The translations under genes were made by a program, and so were the position numbers. DNA of 64,000 bases from an uncultured Desulfobacterales bacterium. Its GTDB lineage: Bacteria > Desulfobacterota > Desulfobacteria > Desulfobacterales > JAHEIW01. The notes under the pieces were generated by a model. The model searched no databases, was not told the DNA's origin, and worked only from the letters and a program-made list of their open reading frames with translations. Of the stretch, positions 43,409-52,127 are shown piece after piece (the stretch's first letter is position 1; each line of letters starts with the position of its first letter). The stretch covers positions 199,528 to 263,527 of the forward strand of contig CAMYLV010000010.1 in NCBI GenBank assembly GCA_947259495.1, in the 5' to 3' direction.

Positions 43409-45001
43409 GTGAACGAAACAATGGCTGGAAAAAACAATAAAAACTGTTCTTGCAAAAAAAGTAAATTAGAACAAAAGCTTATCGAAAGCGAAGAAAAATT
43501 TCGCCTTCTGATGGAGCTGGCCACCGATGGGGTCCTGGTGGTGCATAACGGCAAAATCAAGGAAGTGAATTATTATCTGGCTAAAATGTGCGGCTACACC
43601 ATCGATGAGGTTCTGGACACAGATCTGGCCAGTTTCTTTCATCCCGACGATATTGAAACGATCGAAAAAATATATGAAAAACCGTTGCAGGACGACAGCG
43701 CCCTGGCTGTGCATGAATTGACCCTGATATGCAAAAACGGCCACTTGGTTGATGCCGAAGTCATCGCCGGCCGGTTCATATTTAAAAACAAACCGTCCAA
43801 TCTGCTCGTTGTCCGTGATATTTCAGCGCGCAGCTGGACCGAGGGCGAGCTTGTAAAAGCACGCCAGCTGGAATCCATCACCGCCCTATCCGGTGGAATT
43901 GCACATGATTACAATAATTTGTTAACGGCAATTATCGGCAATATTACGTTGGCCCAAACCTATCTGGATCCGGATGACAAGGTTTTTCTATTATTGAGCC
44001 AGGCCCTGGCGGCTTCGCAAACCGCCAAAGATTTAACCAAAAAACTGATCGCCTTTTCCAAAGGCGGAACACCGGATAAAAAAATCGCCGACGTCGCCAA
44101 GTTAGTTAAAAGCGCCACTGAATTCACGCTGAGCGGCTCCAATCTGAAATGCAATTATCAATTTCCGGAAAATCTCCCGCCGGTGGAAGTGGACAGTCGG
44201 CAAATCGGGCAGGCCATTCACAATGTCATCATGAATGCCCGGGAGGCAATGCCACAGGGCGGTCCGCTTGAGGTCAGCGCCGAAAATGTCAAACGTGATG
44301 ATGATTTGCCCGGCCTGCGAAACGGAAAGTACGTTAAAATATCCATTACCGACCAGGGAAAAGGCATACCCGAAAAAAATCTGAACCGGATTTTCAATCC
44401 CTATTTTTCGACCAAGAAATTGGGTGATAAAAAGGGCACCGGACTGGGATTATCGATCTGTCACTCGATCATCAAAAAACACGGTGGTAATGTAATCGTG
44501 TCGTCTACATACGGTAAAGGCGCCACCATCCACATTTATTTACCGAGTTCCAACGGCAAGGTTGTCGATCAGCGGGATGCCGAGACGACCGAGCAGGAAA
44601 TCCCGATTTTTGGCGAAGGCCGGATTTTGGTCATGGATGATGAAGCCATGATCCGTAAATTGGCCGGCGAACTACTCACCTACCTGGGCTATACGGTTGA
44701 TTTTGCGCTGGACGGCAGCGAAGCGGTAGAACGCTACAAAATGGCGCTGGATTCAGACGCTCCTTTTGTTGCGGTTATTTTGGATTTGACCGTTAAAGGA
44801 GGTATGGGCGGTAAAAAAGCCATTCAGCAACTGGCGAAAATTGACCCTCATGTGATCGGCATCTTATCCAGTGGCTACTGCAATGATCCCCTAATCGCCG
44901 AATATGAGCGCCATGGATTCAGGGGCGTCGTCACCAAACCGTACACCATCGGCGAGTTGGGCGAGAAATTGAATGAGGTACTGATGAACAGGCAAAATTA
45001 A
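43409..45001 (+). CDS. Hybrid histidine kinase: PAS, HisKA, HATPase, receiver
   Basis: 530 residues, soluble. The PAS domain (about 30-150, FRLLMELATDGVLVVHNGKI) is followed by HisKA with SGGIAHDYNNLLTAIIGNIT, HATPase (DQGKGIPEKNLNRIFNPYFS; KKGTGLGLSICHSIIKKHGG) and a receiver domain (ILVMDDEAMIRKLAGELLTY; phosphoacceptor Asp in VILDLTVKGGMGG; VTKPYT). The start is GTG at 43409 or ATG at 43421. There is no adjacent output regulator, so it is an orphan. Similar kinases are abundant in deltaproteobacteria. Its position beside motility genes does not prove a motility role. Confidence 0.87.
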   Translation: MNETMAGKNNKNCSCKKSKLEQKLIESEEKFRLLMELATDGVLVVHNGKIKEVNYYLAKMCGYTIDEVLDTDLASFFHPDDIETIEKIYEKPLQDDSALAVHELTLICKNGHLVDAEVIAGRFIFKNKPSNLLVVRDISARSWTEGELVKARQLESITALSGGIAHDYNNLLTAIIGNITLAQTYLDPDDKVFLLLSQALAASQTAKDLTKKLIAFSKGGTPDKKIADVAKLVKSATEFTLSGSNLKCNYQFPENLPPVEVDSRQIGQAIHNVIMNAREAMPQGGPLEVSAENVKRDDDLPGLRNGKYVKISITDQGKGIPEKNLNRIFNPYFSTKKLGDKKGTGLGLSICHSIIKKHGGNVIVSSTYGKGATIHIYLPSSNGKVVDQRDAETTEQEIPIFGEGRILVMDDEAMIRKLAGELLTYLGYTVDFALDGSEAVERYKMALDSDAPFVAVILDLTVKGGMGGKKAIQQLAKIDPHVIGILSSGYCNDPLIAEYERHGFRGVVTKPYTIGELGEKLNEVLMNRQN

Positions 45002-45223
45002 CCCTCCCTAAATTGATGGATTGCGGATCGTCGACCTCGGCACTCGCTCAACCTAGATCCAAAATATTCGGCCGTTATTTTTCAACTTCCAGCGACCCAA
45101 TAGTCTCCCAATCAACTGTATTGTAAGATCCCCGGAAAGCGCCAATCTTGTCGGTGACGGTATTCCTAAAACCCTTGCCTATTGCTATCCCTATCCTTTT
45201 AATTTAGAATTAATCTCGGAATC

Positions 45224-47188
45224 ATGCTGAATTTACGCTTAAATAGGCGCAAGCTAACCGTCATTCTCTTCCTTGTAGTGGGCGTTATCTGCGGTAGCTT
45301 TGCCGGCGCATTTATTGCGCTGACACATGATTTGCCCCAGATTCGCGCGCTGGAAGATTTCAAGCCCGATGCCGTTACCCGTATCTATTCCGTGGACAAG
45401 GTTCTGCTGGCTGAACTTTTCATTGAAAAGCGCGAGCCCGTGAGCCTGGAAACGATTCCCCGGCATTTAACAGCGGCACTGGTGGCTACAGAAGATCGCA
45501 AGTTTTACAAACACAGCGGCGTTGATTTAAGGGGCATTGCAAGGGCCATCATCAAAGATATCAAAGCCGGCGAATTTGTTGAAGGCGCGAGTACCATTAC
45601 CCAGCAGCTGGCAAAAACGCTTTTTCTAACGCCCCGCAAAACAGTGGTGCGTAAAATAAAAGAAGCCATCCTGGCCTTTCAACTGGAGCGCCGCTACACC
45701 AAAGATGAAATACTGGAATTGTACCTCAACCAGGTTTACTTCGGCAGCGGTGCTTATGGTGTGGAATCCGCTGCTAAAATTTTTTTTAGCAAATCCGTAA
45801 AGGATTTAAACCTGTCCGAATGTGCGCTGGTGGCCGGCATGCCCAAATCGCCTTCGCGCTATTCGCCGCTGGTGAATCCGGATCTGGCCATCAAAAGGCG
45901 CAACACGGTGTTACGACAAATGCGTGATACCGGTATAATTTCAGAAACCATTTACCAGCAGGCGGTAAAGGAGACACTTTATACAGACAGCCGCAAATCA
46001 AGTCCCTCAAAAGCGCCTTATTTTGTAGAATATGTTAAATCGTCTCTGGAAGATGAACTAGGATCAACCCGCCTCTACAAGGGCGGCTTATCCGTTTATA
46101 CAACCCTTGATTTCCAGCTGCAACGGGCAGCTGTCAAAGCAGTGGCAGACGGGCTCGCGGCTTTGACAGATCGGATGCAGCAAGCACAAATAAAGGAAGC
46201 TGCTCCTCAGGCCGCTCTGATCTCCATTGATTTATTCACCGGTGGTATTTTGGCCATGGTGGGCGGTAAAGATTTTTCTGCCAGCCGCTTTAATCGTGTG
46301 ACCCAGGCGCTCCGGCAACCGGGCTCAGCCTTTAAACCGTTTGTTTATGCTTATGCAATTGAGCAGGGCTTTGCGCAAAACAAAAAAATTCTGGATGCAC
46401 CGGTTGTCTACAAAGGCGCGCCGGACGGTGCAGATTGGAAACCGCAAAATTTTTCATTGGAATACAAGGGCGAAATGACCCTGCGGCATGCGCTGGCCAT
46501 CTCCCAGAACATACCGGCGGTGCGGTTGCTGCAAATACTGGGGCCGCAACCTGTCGCCCAATTTGCCCATCAACTGGGTATCAAGTCACATCTGGCATCT
46601 AATTTATCACTGGCACTGGGCACATCGGAAGTCACCCTAAAGGATTTGACCGCAGCATACGCCGTATTTCCGAATAAAGGCGAAAGGATTGAACCCTATG
46701 GTATCCTGGAAGTTATCGATCGACAGGGTCGCGTCATCTGGCGGACAAAACCCCAGAAAAGATTGGTGATATCACGCAGCACTGCGGCTATTGTAACCAA
46801 TATGCTTGAGGGCGTCGTCAAAGAAGGCACCGGCAGACGCGCACAGGTTCTGGGCAGAGCCGTCGCAGGCAAAACGGGTACCACAAATGAATACAAGGAC
46901 GCTTTGTTTGTCGGCTTTTCAGCGCGTATTATTGCCGGTGTTTGGGCCGGCCAGGACCGCGGCGGCAGTTTAGGAGACAGGGAAACCGGGGCCCGAGCTG
47001 CTTTGCCCATCTGGATTGACTTTATGAATGCCGCCCTGCAAAATGAGCCCCATCTGTATTTCGACATCCCCGATGATGTCAACCCGATCCGCATGGACCC
47101 TCTTTCCGGCTTACCCCAAACCGATGATTCAAAACCATCAGTGGTTGCCCTGTTTAAAAAAGGCACCGAGCCGTTGCCTCTTCAGTGA
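45224..47188 (+). CDS. Penicillin-binding protein 1A (bifunctional glycosyltransferase/transpeptidase)
   Basis: 654 residues with an N-terminal membrane anchor (about 10-33). The GT51 domain has catalytic Glu90 in ATEDRKFYKHSGVD and GASTITQQLAKTLFL. The transpeptidase domain has SxxK at S368/K371 (QPGSAFKPF), SQN at 427-429 and KTGT at 550-553. It polymerises and crosslinks peptidoglycan in the periplasm. It is slightly shorter than enterobacterial PBP1A because the OB-like insert is absent, which is common. No co-transcribed gene is evident. Confidence 0.94.
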   Translation: MLNLRLNRRKLTVILFLVVGVICGSFAGAFIALTHDLPQIRALEDFKPDAVTRIYSVDKVLLAELFIEKREPVSLETIPRHLTAALVATEDRKFYKHSGVDLRGIARAIIKDIKAGEFVEGASTITQQLAKTLFLTPRKTVVRKIKEAILAFQLERRYTKDEILELYLNQVYFGSGAYGVESAAKIFFSKSVKDLNLSECALVAGMPKSPSRYSPLVNPDLAIKRRNTVLRQMRDTGIISETIYQQAVKETLYTDSRKSSPSKAPYFVEYVKSSLEDELGSTRLYKGGLSVYTTLDFQLQRAAVKAVADGLAALTDRMQQAQIKEAAPQAALISIDLFTGGILAMVGGKDFSASRFNRVTQALRQPGSAFKPFVYAYAIEQGFAQNKKILDAPVVYKGAPDGADWKPQNFSLEYKGEMTLRHALAISQNIPAVRLLQILGPQPVAQFAHQLGIKSHLASNLSLALGTSEVTLKDLTAAYAVFPNKGERIEPYGILEVIDRQGRVIWRTKPQKRLVISRSTAAIVTNMLEGVVKEGTGRRAQVLGRAVAGKTGTTNEYKDALFVGFSARIIAGVWAGQDRGGSLGDRETGARAALPIWIDFMNAALQNEPHLYFDIPDDVNPIRMDPLSGLPQTDDSKPSVVALFKKGTEPLPLQ

Positions 47189-47320
47189 CATGGGTTTCAG
47201 GTTTCAGAAGACAGATGACAGCGGACAGAAAACAGCAGGCAGATAGGGTGCTTCATTTCCGAGTTTTTAATATCGGTCCTCTGTCGTCTGACCTCTATCC
47301 TCTGAAATTGAAACCCATGA
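47189..47320. repeat. Foldback (MITE-like) intergenic element
   Basis: Ends are about 20-bp imperfect inverted repeats: CATGGGTTTCAGGTTTCAGA on the left and, read on the minus strand, TCATGGGTTTCAATTTCAGA on the right. The interior is low-complexity AGACAG/CTGTC-type sequence that also folds back. A one-armed relative lies at 54629-54700. Confidence 0.6.
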
Positions 47321-47452
47321 AAGTCGAAATTGGGCGCTTGGAATATGGAATTTACTTAGAGTTTTATTTTTTCCGCAAACAATGTTATAGGAAATACTTT
47401 CAAAAATTTTAAAGTAATTGAAAGCAAAATTTTTTTGAGGCTGCAAAGACGC

Positions 47453-47911
47453 ATGATTCGAAAAGCAACCATCAAAGACGTCAAGGCGATTCACCGCCTT
47501 CTGCAGGAATATGGCAAAAAAGAGGAATTGCTGGCACGACCGCTAAGTGAGTTATACGATCATGTCCGCGATTTTTGGGTGTATGTCGAGCGGAACAATG
47601 ATCAGCCCATCGGTTGCTGTGCGCTGCAGTTCTGCTGGGAATATCTTGCCGAGATCCGCTCCTTGGCGGTTCTACCCGAGCACCTGGGAAAGAACATCGG
47701 AACAGAACTTACGGAAACGGTTTTGCAGGAAGCCATTTCATTTAATGTCAAAGAAGTGTTCACCCTGACCTACAAGCCGGACTTTTTTAAGCAATTCGGA
47801 TTCGTTCATATCGAACGCTCCGATCTGCCATTAAAAATATGGGGGGATTGCATCATCTGTGTGAAATTTCCGGACTGCGATGAAATCGCAATGATGAAAA
47901 AACTTAAATGA
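47453..47911 (+). CDS. argA: ArgA-type GNAT acetyltransferase (short N-acetylglutamate synthase)
   Basis: 152 residues from the ATG at 47453; a TTG at 47435 would add six residues. The GNAT core is visible in LAEIRSLAVLPEHLGKNIGT, and the C-terminal pattern VFTLTYKPDFFKQFGFVHIE with LPLKIWGDCIICVKFPDCDE is typical of the short ArgA family found in mycobacteria and deltaproteobacteria. These enzymes acetylate glutamate (or glutamine) at the first step of arginine synthesis. No arginine gene is adjacent, so the role rests on family resemblance. Confidence 0.8.
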   Translation: MIRKATIKDVKAIHRLLQEYGKKEELLARPLSELYDHVRDFWVYVERNNDQPIGCCALQFCWEYLAEIRSLAVLPEHLGKNIGTELTETVLQEAISFNVKEVFTLTYKPDFFKQFGFVHIERSDLPLKIWGDCIICVKFPDCDEIAMMKKLK

Positions 47912-47919
47912 TTAATTAC

Positions 47920-47945
47920 GGAACGTTTTTTTGACAACCACTATA
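47920..47945 (+). repeat. Single copy of the interspersed 26-bp repeat
   Basis: Identical over 26 bases to 61814-61839 (core AACGTTTTTTTGACAACC). It lies between the convergent argA-like and unknown genes. Here only one arm of the larger palindrome is present. Confidence 0.6.
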
Positions 47946-47957
47946 CACCCGCTTAGC

Positions 47958-49019
47958 TTAGGTGTAGATAACATTTAGCGGTACCGGCGGATACTTCCCT
48001 ATACCCGGTTTCGGCAGAATGTGTTGTTCACCAACCGACAACCAGTGCAGATCCGGTTTGAGCTCTCTCAATTTTCCGTCCTCAGGCTCGCGGGCATGGT
48101 AGGTTCCCGTATAGCTGGCCTGGAAGATGCAGACCCCGCATCTTTTCTCCCTTGCGACAATATAATTCTTCCTGAACGCCTGCGGCGTCAATCCATGGGC
48201 TTCAGCAATCTCATTCCATTCTTTGATAGACCGTTTGATCAAAACCGATTTGGAGATACCCCGTTCAGAAATACGGGTCAATGCTCGGGACTCGCTGCTG
48301 CCCACATATACAGTAGAGATACCTGGAATCCGCTTTAAATACTGGGCAGCAACGATGGCCGCTGTTCGCCTTCCGCCCACCATCACCGGCAGCCCATAAT
48401 ATTCAAAAAATTTTTTTTGAATATCTTCGGCGTATTTGTCGCCCTTCTCAAAAATATCTTTGGAAATATACCGCAAGCTTCGCGCCATATCTTCGGCCGC
48501 TTCGGTTATCGGCCAATCAATCCGTACATGGAAATGGGTGAGACCATACCGGTTCTTTGTCAAACTGGTGGAGTCTCCTTGAATGAGCAAGGCATAATCG
48601 ACCGGCAGCATAATTTTTAAAAAGCTCTTGAAATAGATGGATTCAAGGTACTTCCAGTTGCGGTCAAACTTATCTGAAAGCGGCAGTGTTTTAAAGCGCA
48701 ATAGATTATGCTTGGTGGTTTTGTTGACGTCGAAAAACCGAACATACTTTTTGTGCTCCGGCAGCACCGTATCTTCTACAAAAATGACCAGAAATGCATT
48801 CTGAGATTCGTATTCCCGATTCGGAATGCGCCCCCGGGGTTTCATCTCCCGTTTTTCAACAAAAGGAAAAGGTATTTGATGAGAGCTGAAATTTTCATAA
48901 GAATCAATAAGGGCGTATTGTAATAAAAATTGATCCAACTCATCCCTTAACAGCTCATAGAAGGAGCGTCTCAGCTTTTCAACGCGGCTCAGTTCTTCTC
49001 TGTATTTCCAATATGCCAA
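47958..49019 (-). CDS. Protein of unknown function
   Basis: 353 residues that I do not recognise. It is soluble, rich in Lys, Arg, Tyr and Phe, with no signal peptide or membrane segment. Visible features are an acidic/aromatic helical start (MAYWKYREELSRVEKLRRSF), a central beta-like stretch LKIMLPVDYALLIQGDSTSL, RYGLTHFHVRIDWPI, a possible nucleotide- or phosphate-binding loop GLPVMVGGRRTAAIVAA (about 209-225), a Ser-rich VYVGSSESRALTRI, and one CxxC pair (C294/C297). It stands alone, convergent with the ArgA-like gene. Length and coding quality indicate a real gene. Function is open. Confidence 0.65.
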   Translation of the reverse strand: MAYWKYREELSRVEKLRRSFYELLRDELDQFLLQYALIDSYENFSSHQIPFPFVEKREMKPRGRIPNREYESQNAFLVIFVEDTVLPEHKKYVRFFDVNKTTKHNLLRFKTLPLSDKFDRNWKYLESIYFKSFLKIMLPVDYALLIQGDSTSLTKNRYGLTHFHVRIDWPITEAAEDMARSLRYISKDIFEKGDKYAEDIQKKFFEYYGLPVMVGGRRTAAIVAAQYLKRIPGISTVYVGSSESRALTRISERGISKSVLIKRSIKEWNEIAEAHGLTPQAFRKNYIVAREKRCGVCIFQASYTGTYHAREPEDGKLRELKPDLHWLSVGEQHILPKPGIGKYPPVPLNVIYT

Positions 49020-49101
49020 TGTCTTCTCCCCAACAAAATAACCTTAAGCCTCGGATAATTAGCCAATTTTGTTATATACTATCATGATTTACGATAGAGT
49101 T

Positions 49102-49809
49102 CTATTTATTTTCCAACCTCTCAACCCAGAGGTAAATTCTTTCCCGATAGACATAGCATAGCAAAGCCAGAATCAGGCAAATGCCCAGCATAACCCCGAG
49201 CAGAAAATAATTCTGTTCATAAAGAAATGCACCCTGCAAACTTAACGCAAATGTGCCCGGCATTCTGCCGATGGCGGCCATTAAAATAAATAGCTTAATC
49301 GGCAGGGTCGTTAGTCCAAGTGCCAGACACAAATAGTCTTTGGGAAAGCCCGGAATTAAAAACAGGATAAAGACGATGATGATTCCCTGGCGTTTGAGCA
49401 TTCCGTCGATTTTTGCGAACTGATGCGCCGGAATCAGCTTTCTGACGAAGCGCCGGCCAAGAAAGCGGCCGATCATGAAGTTCAACCAGGAACCGATCGT
49501 CAGCCCTACACTGGAATAGATAAATCCCGGCAGCGCTCCGAACAAGTAACCACCGATGAAGCCGGTTGCTTCACCGGGCACCGGAGCAAACATGACCTGC
49601 AAAATTTGGATCGAGATAAACACCGGGGGAGCGCTGGACCCAAACGAAGAAATAAACTGCCGGATTTGCTCCCGATCGGAAAGCAATCGATACAACTCGA
49701 TGATCTTTTCCCATATCGGAACACGAAACCAAAACACCACCAAACCGGAAACAAGCAGCGTCAACAGGATTGCGATTTTAAGTTTATTTCGGGTCGCCGT
49801 TGCGGGCAT
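49102..49809 (-). CDS. TVP38/TMEM64 (VTT-domain) membrane protein
   Basis: About 235 residues from the ATG at 49807-49809 (MPATATRNKLKIAILLTLLV). The longer reading to 49989 adds 60 basic residues and would overlap the upstream gene by 59 bases, so it is less likely. It has five or six membrane helices and the VTT signature: APVPGEATGFIGGYLFGALP, IGSWLNFMIGRFLGRRFVRK, and the re-entrant LIPGFPKDYLCLALG. The family (DedA/VTT) is involved in lipid scrambling or envelope homeostasis. The exact substrate is unknown. Confidence 0.85.
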   Translation of the reverse strand: MPATATRNKLKIAILLTLLVSGLVVFWFRVPIWEKIIELYRLLSDREQIRQFISSFGSSAPPVFISIQILQVMFAPVPGEATGFIGGYLFGALPGFIYSSVGLTIGSWLNFMIGRFLGRRFVRKLIPAHQFAKIDGMLKRQGIIIVFILFLIPGFPKDYLCLALGLTTLPIKLFILMAAIGRMPGTFALSLQGAFLYEQNYFLLGVMLGICLILALLCYVYRERIYLWVERLENK

Positions 49810-49930
49810 AATTTTATGGAATTGGAAGCGTAGATGCCTGCTGGGTTTGGCACGGGCAATTCGTAGAAGCACCGCATCAACACCTGGCTCCAGCCCTCTG
49901 GCACTTGAGCGTTTTGACTTGAACCGATAT

Positions 49931-50200
49931 CTAGCGGCGCATCTTTTTCTTATTTTCCAGCGCTTTTTTACGGGCCCATCTTTCAACAAAACTGATTGTG
50001 CCGGAATCGTGGGCGCGTTTTACCTGCTCCTCTTTAACCTTGATACCCTCCGGTCCTTTGACAGCAGCCCTCAGGCAATCTGTTTTGCAGAAACAGACCA
50101 TACAGCCTTCCGGGGAGTGTCTTAAGCCGTCATCTCCCAGCGGAAAGACGTCGTCAAGTTTTCCGAAACAATAAGGATGTTCTTTATCTCTATCGTTCAT
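49931..50200 (-). CDS. Small Cys-rich protein of unknown function
   Basis: 89 residues. The N-terminal half contains a Cys cluster: YCFGKLDDVFPLGDDGLRHS, then PEGCMVCFCKTDCLRAAV (five or six cysteines within about 35 residues), suggesting metal or Fe-S binding. The C-terminal half is basic and helical (SFVERWARKKALENKKKMRR). I remember similar uncharacterised proteins in deltaproteobacteria but no function. It is co-directional with the VTT gene downstream. Confidence 0.65.
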   Translation of the reverse strand: MNDRDKEHPYCFGKLDDVFPLGDDGLRHSPEGCMVCFCKTDCLRAAVKGPEGIKVKEEQVKRAHDSGTISFVERWARKKALENKKKMRR

Positions 50201-50247
50201 TTTATTACTTTTATTTCGTTACCGGTTGCACAGATTCTATTTGCTTT

Positions 50248-50991
50248 TTAGCGAAGCTGTTGTTCCGTCAACTTTTCGAACTCTCGGTTCATGCGTTCGA
50301 TGTAGCCCTGATCTGCAAAACTAAAATACTGATTGTCGCCAATGATAATGTGCTCATGAACAACCATACCCATGACTTTGCCTGCAAAAACCAGCTGCCG
50401 GGTAACGGCAAGATCTTCTGAAGATGGTTTCGGATCGCCTGAAGGGTGATTGTGTGCAAATATAAGGGCAGCGGCATCGTGACTTAAGGCCGCCTGGATG
50501 ACTTCACGCGGATACACGCTGCTGGCGGTTAACGTTCCTTCAGAAATGGTATCGGCGGCAATCACCTGGTTTTTGGAGTTCAAAAATATGACCTTGAAGG
50601 ATTCCCGGCGCTTATCTCCAATGTGATGATGCAAATAATCAAAAAGCGCCCTGGAATCGTTGATTGCATCTTTATGGATGAGTTTCTTTGCAAGATATCT
50701 GTCGGCTGCTGCTTTAATCAATTTGATGCCAAAAAGGTTTTTAGGCCCGATACCGGAAATTTTACAGAGTTCCCGGGGCGAAGCTTCGAACACACCTTGC
50801 AGGGTTTTAAATCGCTTCAGAACCGCTTTTGCTGAGGTTTTGCAGTCTTTGCGCGGTGTGGCCAGGGTGAGCAAAAGTTCGATCACTTCATAGTCATGAA
50901 AACCTTCCAGACCGCCCGCAAGAAATCGCTCGCGTAATCTTTGCCGGTGGCCGGCACCTTTGTGCACTTTTTTGTTTCCGCCATTGGGCAT
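50248..50991 (-). CDS. radC: RadC-family JAB/MPN protein
   Basis: 247 residues. The N-terminal helix-hairpin-helix region (LCKISGIGPKNLFGIKLIKA) precedes the JAMM metalloprotease-like domain with the metal motif HNHPSGDPKPSSED (about 180-193), plus SEGTLTASSVYPREVIQAAL and VHEHIIIGDNQYFSFADQG. It was once named a DNA repair protein, but its real role is unclear. Full length and intact. Confidence 0.93.
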   Translation of the reverse strand: MPNGGNKKVHKGAGHRQRLRERFLAGGLEGFHDYEVIELLLTLATPRKDCKTSAKAVLKRFKTLQGVFEASPRELCKISGIGPKNLFGIKLIKAAADRYLAKKLIHKDAINDSRALFDYLHHHIGDKRRESFKVIFLNSKNQVIAADTISEGTLTASSVYPREVIQAALSHDAAALIFAHNHPSGDPKPSSEDLAVTRQLVFAGKVMGMVVHEHIIIGDNQYFSFADQGYIERMNREFEKLTEQQLR

Positions 50992-51063
50992 AGAACTGCC
51001 ATCGGTTTTAAGTTATTTAGGTATCAAATGTCTCGTATTAGGTTTCAAACCCCGCAACCCACC

Positions 51064-52104
51064 CTACTCCTCATCCAGCTCCTGCTTCAAGGTTCGCGTC
51101 ATCAATCGGTGAACAGCCTTTTCAGGTGCCACATCTTCATAAAGAATTTCATAAATCAGGTGACAAATGGGCATTTCAACTTTGAGTTTCCGGGATAAGT
51201 TATAAACTGATTTTGCGGTTTTAACGCCCTCAGCGACCATGTGCATTTCAGCCAGTATTTCTTTAAGTTTTTTGCCGCGGCCCAGTTTGATACCTACCGT
51301 GTAGTTGCGGCTGAGATTGCCAGTACACGTCAGGACCAGATCGCCGAAACCGGCGAGCCCGGTAAATGTTCTGGGATTGGCACCGAGGTCAAGCCCCAGT
51401 CGTCTAACCTCGGTCATTCCTCGGGTCATGAGCGCCGCGCGCGCATTCAAACCCAACCCAAGACCGTCCAACATGCCGGCCGCAATGGCAATCACATTTT
51501 TTACGGCTCCCCCCAGTTCGACACCGACTGTGTCATCACTGGTATAGACCCTGAAGTAAGGGGTTGAAAATACTTGCTGTACCATAACGGCGCTGTCAGA
51601 ATTCTTGCACGCCACGGTTACTGAAGTGGGCATTTTCTGAACAACTTCTTTGGCAAAGCTGGGGCCAGAAATGACGGCCAGACGGTCTTCCGTAACTTCA
51701 GCAAGATTTTCTTTGATCACGCCGGACATGGTGAGATGTGTTTTTTGTTCGATGCCCTTTGATGCCGATACCATAACGGTTCCCGCGGAAAGATGTCCGG
51801 CCATTTTTTGAGTCACCGGCCGCACGAAATGCGAAGGCACAACAATGACAATTAGATTCTTTTCTGACACAACGGCGGTTAAATCATTGGAAGGCGAAAT
51901 ATTCGCCGAAAGCTTATGGCCTGGCAAAAAAAGCTTATTTTCCTGAAATTGCTCAATCTGGTCTCTAACCTCTTCCTCAAACACCCAAAGGCTGATCTGA
52001 AAACCTTTACACGCCAGCAGGTCAGCGATGGCCGTACCCCAGCTGCCGGCTCCCACGACAGCTATTTTAAATTGCGTCGGATCAATTTTACCATTTGTTC
52101 GCAT
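51064..52104 (-). CDS. gpsA: Glycerol-3-phosphate dehydrogenase [NAD(P)+]
   Basis: 346 residues. The N-terminal Rossmann motif is VVGAGSWGTAIADLLACKG. Conserved elements include SASKGIEQKTHLTMSGVIKE, VISGPSFAKEVVQKMPTSVT, ELGGAVKNVIAIAAGMLDGL (catalytic Lys in GAVKN) and GLAGFGDLVLTCTGNLSRNY. It makes sn-glycerol 3-phosphate for phospholipid synthesis. It lies 23 bp downstream of gyrA and is probably co-transcribed with it. Confidence 0.95.
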   Translation of the reverse strand: MRTNGKIDPTQFKIAVVGAGSWGTAIADLLACKGFQISLWVFEEEVRDQIEQFQENKLFLPGHKLSANISPSNDLTAVVSEKNLIVIVVPSHFVRPVTQKMAGHLSAGTVMVSASKGIEQKTHLTMSGVIKENLAEVTEDRLAVISGPSFAKEVVQKMPTSVTVACKNSDSAVMVQQVFSTPYFRVYTSDDTVGVELGGAVKNVIAIAAGMLDGLGLGLNARAALMTRGMTEVRRLGLDLGANPRTFTGLAGFGDLVLTCTGNLSRNYTVGIKLGRGKKLKEILAEMHMVAEGVKTAKSVYNLSRKLKVEMPICHLIYEILYEDVAPEKAVHRLMTRTLKQELDEE

Positions 52105-52127
52105 ACCTAAAATCCATTATAAAGCGC

